Source: Clostridia bacterium
GTDB taxonomy: Bacteria; Bacillota; Clostridia; Christensenellales; Aristaeellaceae
Length of the DNA stretch: 17,329 nt
Reading direction: 5' to 3'
NCBI GenBank assembly: GCA_016295665.1
Contig: JAEDKS010000034.1
Coordinates: 1 to 17,329, forward strand
Every line of letters starts with the position of its first letter. The first letter of the stretch is position 1. Positions 12,956 to 17,329 of the stretch are shown here, piece by piece. The notes under the pieces are model-generated. The model made no database searches. It saw nothing but the letters and a program-made list of their open reading frames with translations, and was not told the DNA's origin. The translations under genes and the position numbers were made by a program.

Positions 12956-13783
12956 TCAGGTCGTGCGGTTCAGGGCCTGATAGTCCGGGTCGTCGTCAAA
13001 GTCCCGCTCGGGGGCCTCGCCGCCCAGCTGCTCGATGGCGCTGCGCAGCTCGATGAAGTCGATGTAGCCGGTAGCCGGGTCGTCGGCGGCCCGGAGCAGC
13101 TCGGGCAGCGCCCGGGCATCCCCCAGCTTCGCCAGATAGCTGGCGAACAGCGCCCGGCGCTTCGGGTTCTCCCGGAACAGGCGCAGGGCCAGCTGATAGA
13201 CCTGCTCGTTGCCCGGGTAGTTCGCCAGCACGTCCAGCAGGGCCTCCTGCCCCGCGTCGTTGGCCCGGGGCAGCGCCTCCAGCAGGGGCTGCACCACGCT
13301 CTTGCCCATGGCGCTCAGGCTCTCCAGCGCGTTGTCCGCCAGCTCATCCTCCGCCTGACGGTTCAGCTGCCAGGAGATGTAGAGCATCTTGGGCTGGGTG
13401 GACTCCATCTCCCGAAGCAGGCCGATGGCGGTCATGCGGGCCTCCTCGGGGGCGCTTTCGTCCTTGAGCAGGTTCACCAGACGCTTCTCGCAGGGCTTGC
13501 CCACCGCCTGAATCTGATCCAGCAGCAGGTCGGGCAGCGGAACGCCCTTGCGCACGTAGTCCACCATCCAGTCCACCAGATCCTTGGGGTCCTCGAACTG
13601 GGTGAAGTACGCGCCGGGGGTCACGCCCTCCAGCCAGGGGGCGGGGGTGTTCAGGAAGGTCATGTAGATGCGCGGCATGTCCGCTTCCATGGCGTCATAG
13701 TTCCGGTACTCCTTGCCGTGCTCCTTCACCCACCGGGAGGTGTAGTCGGCGAAATGCTCGTCAAAATTGATGCAGCGATGGAT
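12956..13783 (-). CDS. HEAT-repeat-like helical protein, unknown function; start unclear
   Basis: A soluble, all-helical protein of up to 275 residues. The middle shows repeated helical pairs of HEAT type, for example MTAIGLLREMES, ALESLSAMGKSVVQPLLEAL, ALLDVLANYPGNEQ and YLAKLGDARALPELLRAADD, and the tail is acidic. The only canonical start in frame is GTG at 13729, which has no ribosome site. The frame stays protein-like further up (FDEHFADYTSRWVKEHGKEY) to a TGA at 13789-13787. Two explanations fit: initiation at ATC 13783, nine bases after AAAGGAG, or initiation at ATG 13790 with a +1 shift at TTT-TGA-C. I give the range from 13783. The zinc-ribbon/TPR gene follows 39 bases after the stop, so the two are probably one unit. 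Confidence 0.7.
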   Translation of the reverse strand: MHRCINFDEHFADYTSRWVKEHGKEYRNYDAMEADMPRIYMTFLNTPAPWLEGVTPGAYFTQFEDPKDLVDWMVDYVRKGVPLPDLLLDQIQAVGKPCEKRLVNLLKDESAPEEARMTAIGLLREMESTQPKMLYISWQLNRQAEDELADNALESLSAMGKSVVQPLLEALPRANDAGQEALLDVLANYPGNEQVYQLALRLFRENPKRRALFASYLAKLGDARALPELLRAADDPATGYIDFIELRSAIEQLGGEAPERDFDDDPDYQALNRTT

Positions 13784-13814
13784 AGGTCATCACTCCTTTG
13801 TGTGGTGTGGGGTT

Positions 13815-13997
13815 TCGCCTCTGCGGAGGCGACCAAAGGGCTTTCCGGTCGCCCTTTGGAAACCTTCGGAACTCCTGTCATTTGGAGGACAGGGGAAAGG
13901 TGACTACCTCAGTTGCTGGTGGGGGGCCACTCCCTCCGTAGCTTCTGGGGGGCCACTCCCTCAGTCACCTGCGGTGACAGCTCCCTCGGGGAGGGAG
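13815..13997. repeat. Compound hairpin-rich intergenic repeat (REP/MITE-like)
   Basis: This stretch between two minus-strand genes holds five perfect inverted repeats: 13815-13821/13826-13832 (7 bp), 13833-13841/13851-13859 (9 bp), 13874-13879/13888-13893 (6 bp), 13964-13969/13973-13978 (6 bp) and 13981-13987/13991-13997 (7 bp). It also holds a perfect 17-bp direct repeat (13920-13936 and 13946-13962, unit TGGGGGGCCACTCCCTC). No open frame is convincing. The CTCCCTC-GGG-GAGGGAG and GTCACC-TGC-GGTGAC blocks look like dispersed palindromic repeats I recall from gut Clostridia genomes. Confidence 0.75.
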
Positions 13998-14019
13998 CCT
14001 TTGGGTTGGTTTCCCGCTC

Positions 14020-14919
14020 TTACGGTCTTTCCGCCTGGGCCAGCAGGGCCTGCAGGTCGGCGGTGGAGAAGAAGTAGGTGCTGCGGCAGAAGTGGCAGCC
14101 CAGCTCGGCGCCCTGGTCCTCGTCGATCAGGGACTGCAGCTCCCGGCGGCCCAGGGAGATCAGGGCCCGCTCCATGCGCTCCCGGGAGCAGGTGCAGCGG
14201 TAGCGCAGGGGCACCCGCTCCAGCAGCACGGGCTCCATGCCCCGGAACCAGTCCTCCAGCAGCTGCTCCTTGGGGGCGAAGGTCATCTCCCGGCTGATGT
14301 CGGCAAACATGGGGCTGCGCAGCTCCAGCTGGTCGATGGTCTCGTCCTTGCAGCCGGGCAGGGGCTGCAGCAGCAATCCCCCCGCCTTCAGCACCGCGTC
14401 CCCGCTGACCAGCACGCCCAGCGCCACCAGCGACGGGGACTGCTCCGACACGGTGTAGTAGTTGGCGAAGTCCACGGCGATCTCGCCGCTGACCAGCTCG
14501 CACTGTCCGATGTAGGGCTCCTTCATGCCCAGGTTCTTCACGACGCTCATGCGGCCCTCGTGGCCCACGGCGCCGCCCACGTCCAGCTTGCCGTCGGCGC
14601 GGAGGGGCAGGGTCACCTTCGGGTCGTCACAGCAGACCCGCAGATCGCCCCCGTCCGCCACCGCCACCAGCGTGCCCATGGGGCCGCCGCCCTTGATGGT
14701 CACGGTCACGGACTCGCCGGGGCCCTTCATCATCACGCCCAGCATGGCGGTGCCGGTCATCAGCCGGCCCAGCGCCGCCGTGCACACCGGGGTGGCGTTG
14801 TGAATGTCCGCCGCCCGCTGGCACATGGCGGTCGTCTCCAGAAGCATGCCGCGCACCTGACCGTCCATCAGCGTAAAGCGCAGCAGCTCGTCCTCTTTCC
14901 TTATTTCAAACTGGCTCAT
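14020..14919 (-). CDS. hslO: Hsp33, redox-regulated chaperone
   Basis: A holdase chaperone switched on by oxidation plus unfolding. The 299-residue length is normal. The zinc redox switch is complete: C242-x-C244 (RCTCS) and C275-xx-C278 (CHFC), separated by 30 residues, within the family range. N-terminal hallmarks include TAALGRLMTGTAMLG, followed by the Gly-rich KGGGPMGTLVAVAD and VGHEGRMSVVKNLG. The frame runs further upstream, but the ATG at 14919 gives the normal start MSQFEIRKEDELLRF and overlaps the methyltransferase stop as ATGA. It is the third gene of the unit that starts with the spore protein gene. Together with the Hsp70 operon at 6556-10446 it makes this a chaperone-rich neighbourhood. 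Confidence 0.96.
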   Translation of the reverse strand: MSQFEIRKEDELLRFTLMDGQVRGMLLETTAMCQRAADIHNATPVCTAALGRLMTGTAMLGVMMKGPGESVTVTIKGGGPMGTLVAVADGGDLRVCCDDPKVTLPLRADGKLDVGGAVGHEGRMSVVKNLGMKEPYIGQCELVSGEIAVDFANYYTVSEQSPSLVALGVLVSGDAVLKAGGLLLQPLPGCKDETIDQLELRSPMFADISREMTFAPKEQLLEDWFRGMEPVLLERVPLRYRCTCSRERMERALISLGRRELQSLIDEDQGAELGCHFCRSTYFFSTADLQALLAQAERP

Positions 14920-15686
14920 GGCCTTCCCTCCCATGCGTCCGGATCCGTGCGGCGCAGCGCCGCGATGTGCCAGCGCTGCTCCTCGGGCCGGGGCGCCTCC
15001 ATGCGTCCGTTGCCGAACACCATCACCCGGTCGAAGCCCGCCTGCTGCAGCAGCGCCGTCAGCGTCTCCCGGCTGTGGGCCCGCTGCCGCTGCTCCTCGT
15101 CGATGCGGCGGTAGTGCCCGTCCTGCTCCTTCACGAAGATGCACAGGTGCATATCCACGATGCCCGTGCGCTCCGAGAAGCTGTTCTGCCACAGGTAGGT
15201 GATGTGCTCCCCGTCCTCGCAGATCATGCGGTTGCCCAGCATGTTCCGCAGCTTCCAGGGCGTGGACACGTCGAAGAACAGCCCCCCGCCCGGGCGCAGC
15301 GCCTCGTAGGCGGCGCGGAAGAAGGACAGCACGTCCTGATCCTCCAGCAGGTAGTTCACGCCGTCGCAGGTCGCCAGCACCGCGTCCATGGGCCGGTGGA
15401 GGCGCAGCTTGCGCATATCCTGCCGGACGAAGGGAATCGCGATGCCCTCGCTCCGCGCCTTCTGGGACGCCAGAAAGAGCATCTCCTGGCTCAGATCCAC
15501 GCCGGTCATGTGGAAGCCCCGCTTGTACAGGGGCAGCGTCAGGCTGCCGGTGCCACAGGCACACTCGCACACCCGGCCCTCCCGGATGCCGTAGGCAGCC
15601 ATCAGCTGCCGGTAAAAGTCAGCCCAGGCGGTGTAGTTCACATCCGCCATCAGCTCGTCATAAACCTCTGAAAAGCTCGCGTACAT
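14916..15686 (-). CDS. Class I SAM-dependent methyltransferase
   Basis: A 256-residue methyltransferase of unknown substrate. Motif I is ECACGTGSLTLPL (from residue 41), and the acidic residue that binds the ribose of SAM is D64 in TGVDLSQEM. Further conserved strands are DAVLATCDGVNYLL and ALRPGGGLFFDVS. The start MYASFSEVYDELM is typical of the family often encoded beside Hsp33 in Firmicutes; this is recollection and not a search result. An AGGA five bases before the ATG serves as ribosome site. The gene begins seven bases after the spore protein stop and ends in an ATGA overlap with hslO, so translation is coupled. Confidence 0.9.
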   Translation of the reverse strand: MYASFSEVYDELMADVNYTAWADFYRQLMAAYGIREGRVCECACGTGSLTLPLYKRGFHMTGVDLSQEMLFLASQKARSEGIAIPFVRQDMRKLRLHRPMDAVLATCDGVNYLLEDQDVLSFFRAAYEALRPGGGLFFDVSTPWKLRNMLGNRMICEDGEHITYLWQNSFSERTGIVDMHLCIFVKEQDGHYRRIDEEQRQRAHSRETLTALLQQAGFDRVMVFGNGRMEAPRPEEQRWHIAALRRTDPDAWEGRP

Positions 15687-15693
15687 GATGTTC

Positions 15694-15870
15694 CTATTCC
15701 CGTTCCGTTTCTTTCCGGTTCGCCCCGCGCAGCATGCCGCCGATGCGTCCCGTATCCTTGGCGCTGAGCCCGGCCCAGCCCTTTTCCCGCAGCTCGTCCA
15801 TCAGCCCCAGCCGCGCCGCCGCGTCATACTTGCGCCGCGTGCGCTCATCGGGCCGCCACGATGTGCCCAT
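15694..15870 (-). CDS. Small acid-soluble spore protein, alpha/beta type
   Basis: A 58-residue protein of the family that coats and protects DNA in dormant spores. After MGTSWRPDERTRRKYDAA comes ARLGLMDELREKGWAGLSA and then KDTGRIGGMLRGANRK. The spacing of ARLGL, the GW-GLSAKDTGRIGG block and the basic end match the alpha/beta SASP fold in its shorter SspF-like form. The ATG at 15870 has a strong GGGGGGAGGAG ribosome site. It leads a unit with the methyltransferase and hslO. A weak sigma-G-like promoter can be drawn upstream. Its presence shows the organism is, or descends from, a spore former. The main uncertainty is the exact subfamily. Confidence 0.85.
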   Translation of the reverse strand: MGTSWRPDERTRRKYDAAARLGLMDELREKGWAGLSAKDTGRIGGMLRGANRKETERE

Positions 15871-15891
15871 GCTCCTCCCCCCTTCCGGGGT

Positions 15892-15921
15892 TAGGGTGCG
15901 CCGGCGGGGGCGGCGCTATGC
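15892..15921 (-). promoter_or_regulatory. Possible sigma-G-type promoter of the spore protein gene
   Basis: On the minus strand GCATA (15921-15917) fits the sigma-G -35 form, and CACCCTA (15898-15892) is a partial match to CATNNTA, 18 bases apart. The predicted start would leave a leader of about 15 bases holding the ribosome site. It is weak on sequence alone and supported mainly by the gene type. Confidence 0.3.
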
Positions 15922-15925
15922 CCGG

Positions 15926-16975
15926 TCACTCGGCGTTTTCGCCGTCCTCGTCCTCATCCTCGTCGTCATCGTCGTCCTGCTGCAGGTTCAATCCGCGATT
16001 CACCACCGCGCCCTCGATGCGGCTGTTGATGAAGCGGTCAAACACCGCGTTGGTGTAGCTGGCGGTGACGAAGCGGCTCAGGCCAAAGCCCAGCAGCACA
16101 TACCACACGAACGGCGCCAGCAGGCCCCAGCCCGGGGAGAACAGGTACAGCACGAAGAACAGCACCATGGGCAGCGCGTGCAGCAGGCGGATGCCCACGC
16201 TCATGGGCAGGCGGGCAATCGCCAGCAGGAAGGCGTTGCGGAACACGTCCCGCAGCCGCAGCTCGTAGGACACGATGAGCGGGTGCATGTACGTCACCGC
16301 CAGCGCCCAGATCACCCCCGCCATCAGCACCAGCACCTGGGGGATGCCCATCCAGATGTTGGTGGCGGACAGGTCACCGTAGAACTGCCAGCACATGTAC
16401 ACCACGATGGGCACCAGCGACGTGATGAAGGACACCACCAGGCTCTGCTTCCAGTTCGCCTTGACCGCGTCCTTGAAGTCCGACCAGATGAAGGCGTGCT
16501 CGTCCCGGGCCCAGTTGCGGGTCACGTAGCACACGCCCGCCGTGGCGGGGCCCGTGATGGTGATGCAGGGCACCATCAGCAGCAGCAGGATGGTGACCAT
16601 GCTGTGGCTCATCTCATCGGCGTCGGATTGGGAGATGTAGGTCAGGCCCGTCTCCACCTCGTTGCCGTCGGTGTCCAGGGTCATGACCGGGGTGCCGATC
16701 AGGCTCTCGTCCACGTAGTACTGGCCCGTGGTGTCGTCCAGCGCCCAGGGCACCATGCTGGTGATGTTGGTATAGCCGGAGGCGACGCTCAGCAGCACCA
16801 GCAGCATCGGCAGCCAGACCACCGCGTACATCAGGTTCAGCCGCACCAGGCCGGAAAACCGGATGCGCAGAATCTCCCAGAACTGCTGCCAGCGGTTCTT
16901 CGGCAGATCCTCGGGGCTGTAATCGCTCTTGCCACTCTTGCCGAAGTAGTAGTTGTTCATCAGCTTCTCAAACAT
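15926..16975 (-). CDS. YesL-like (DUF624) integral membrane protein
   Basis: A 349-residue membrane protein with about six helices, near residues 47-68, 126-147, 175-197, 210-233, 255-278 and 282-302. The diagnostic stretch is GPATAGVCYVTRNWARDE (about 142-159) followed by SDFKDAVKANWKQS, the YesL/DUF624 signature. The family is often found with carbohydrate uptake genes, but the molecular role is unknown and no sugar genes are near here. A loop of about 55 residues between helices 1 and 2 would be extracellular. The C-terminus is a striking acidic tail (ten or so consecutive Asp/Glu after NLQQ). AAGGAGG precedes the ATG, and a promoter lies at 17014-17041. Confidence 0.85.
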   Translation of the reverse strand: MFEKLMNNYYFGKSGKSDYSPEDLPKNRWQQFWEILRIRFSGLVRLNLMYAVVWLPMLLVLLSVASGYTNITSMVPWALDDTTGQYYVDESLIGTPVMTLDTDGNEVETGLTYISQSDADEMSHSMVTILLLLMVPCITITGPATAGVCYVTRNWARDEHAFIWSDFKDAVKANWKQSLVVSFITSLVPIVVYMCWQFYGDLSATNIWMGIPQVLVLMAGVIWALAVTYMHPLIVSYELRLRDVFRNAFLLAIARLPMSVGIRLLHALPMVLFFVLYLFSPGWGLLAPFVWYVLLGFGLSRFVTASYTNAVFDRFINSRIEGAVVNRGLNLQQDDDDDEDEDEDGENAE

Positions 16976-17013
16976 CGCGCCATTCCTCCTTGCGATTCGC
17001 AGGTATACGTTCT

Positions 17014-17041
17014 ATTATAGCATAATCGACAGGTTTTGCAA
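17014..17041 (-). promoter_or_regulatory. Sigma-A promoter of the YesL-like gene
   Basis: On the minus strand TTGCAA (17041-17036) and a perfect TATAAT (17019-17014) are 16 bases apart, about 40 bases before the ATG at 16975 and just after the terminator of the ZIP transporter gene. Confidence 0.8.
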
Positions 17042-17082
17042 GATTCGGTTTTGTTCGCGCCCAAAAAGAGGCCGGGCCACGC

Positions 17083-17105
17083 AAAAAAGTGGCCGCAGCC
17101 ACTTT
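17083..17105 (-). terminator. Rho-independent terminator of the ZIP transporter gene
   Basis: AAAGTGGC pairs with GCCACTTT (17105-17098 with 17093-17086, loop of 4), and on the minus strand the stem runs into a stretch of T (17088-17083). It starts nine bases after the stop codon. Confidence 0.85.
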
Positions 17106-17114
17106 GTTGAAGGG

Positions 17115-17329
17115 TTATCCCAAGGCAACGTCAAGCGCCATCATCACCGCGAAACCCAGCAGCGTGGCGAGGGCCATGCGCCGGGGGGCCCGGGAGCGCT
17201 GGCTTTCGGGCACCAGCTCCGCGATGACCACCAGAATCATGGCGCCGGCGGCGAAGCAGAGCATCAGGGGCAGCAGCGCCCGCGCCGAGGAGGCCAGCAG
17301 CACCCCCGCCAGCCCCGCCACCGGCTCCA
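17115..17329 (-). CDS. ZIP-family metal transporter, C-terminal part (5' partial)
   Basis: The frame is open to the window edge, so the start lies outside; the GTG at 17321 is internal. The visible 71 residues begin EPVAGLAGVLLA, the EPxxGL helix of ZIP carriers. They continue with CFAAGAMILVVIAELVPES, the last metal-site helix, and end with a final membrane helix (LATLLGFAVMMALDVALG). ZIP proteins bring zinc, iron or manganese into the cytoplasm, and this type resembles ZupT. The metal cannot be told from this fragment, and the main histidine-containing helix is outside the window. A terminator follows the stop. Confidence 0.87.
   Translation of the reverse strand, partial: EPVAGLAGVLLASSARALLPLMLCFAAGAMILVVIAELVPESQRSRAPRRMALATLLGFAVMMALDVALG

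Noticed and set aside
12880..12960. In-frame TGA after ATG-ACG-AAT read as selenocysteine or recoded stop in the zinc-ribbon gene
   Set aside because: The TGA lies inside the ribosome site GAGGTGA, there is no sign of a SECIS-like hairpin that I can identify, and TGA ends several other genes here, so stop reassignment is not supported.
10688..13903. A 1071-codon open frame on the plus strand across the 6S-like RNA and two minus-strand genes
   Set aside because: It is antisense to well-supported genes, has no ribosome site, and its His/Gln/Val/Gly-rich composition is what GC-rich codons give when read backwards.
13815..13997. CRISPR array
   Set aside because: There are only two copies of a 17-bp unit with a 9-base gap, the other repeats are different palindromes, and no cas genes are near.

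Overview
The window reads as a chromosomal segment of a GC-rich, spore-forming, Gram-positive-type anaerobe, most likely a gut Clostridia lineage. Supporting signs are an alpha/beta-type small acid-soluble spore protein, a YesL/DUF624 membrane protein, a DUF5685-type protein, strong AGGAGG ribosome binding sites, consensus sigma-A promoters and a structured intergenic repeat of a kind I recall from gut Clostridia. No species can be named from sequence alone.

Layout from left to right. (1) 1-771: end of a peptidoglycan-binding protein, then a phage-type holin and a terminator; this is a lysis cassette cut by the window edge. (2) 782-2972, minus strand: promoter, secreted metallo-beta-lactamase-fold hydrolase, GNAT acetyltransferase, P-loop kinase-like protein. 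(3) 2993-4431, plus strand: RNase P RNA from a consensus promoter back to back with the previous one, a secreted polysaccharide deacetylase with terminator, and a 58-residue small protein. (4) 4420-6490, minus strand: promoter, chorismate mutase, shikimate kinase, serine hydrolase of the beta-lactamase family. (5) 6510-10446, minus strand: an operon of a zinc-ribbon membrane protein, a DUF5685-type helical protein, an unusual J-domain protein and an Hsp70, closed by a terminator. (6) 10636-10929, plus strand: a non-coding RNA with 6S RNA architecture behind a perfect sigma-A promoter. (7) 11033-15870, minus strand: spore protein, SAM methyltransferase, Hsp33, a hairpin-rich repeat, a HEAT-like protein, and a zinc-ribbon/TPR/chitobiase-C-like membrane protein. 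(8) 15926-17329, minus strand: YesL-like protein and the end of a ZIP metal transporter with its terminator.

The most interesting parts are these. The four-gene Hsp70 operon lacks grpE and CIRCE; its J-protein has a prion-like Gly/Tyr/Gln tract and a seven-cysteine tail, and its DUF5685 partner carries two Asp-rich motifs resembling squalene/phytoene synthases. The 6S-like RNA lies just upstream of that operon on the other strand. Two neighbouring minus-strand genes (11033-12916 and 12956-13783) both lack a usable canonical start codon: one appears to start at ATC, the other either at ATC or through an RF2-like +1 shift at a TTT-TGA-C site. Protein-folding and redox stress is a recurring theme (Hsp70, J-protein, Hsp33), though these genes lie in separate transcription units.
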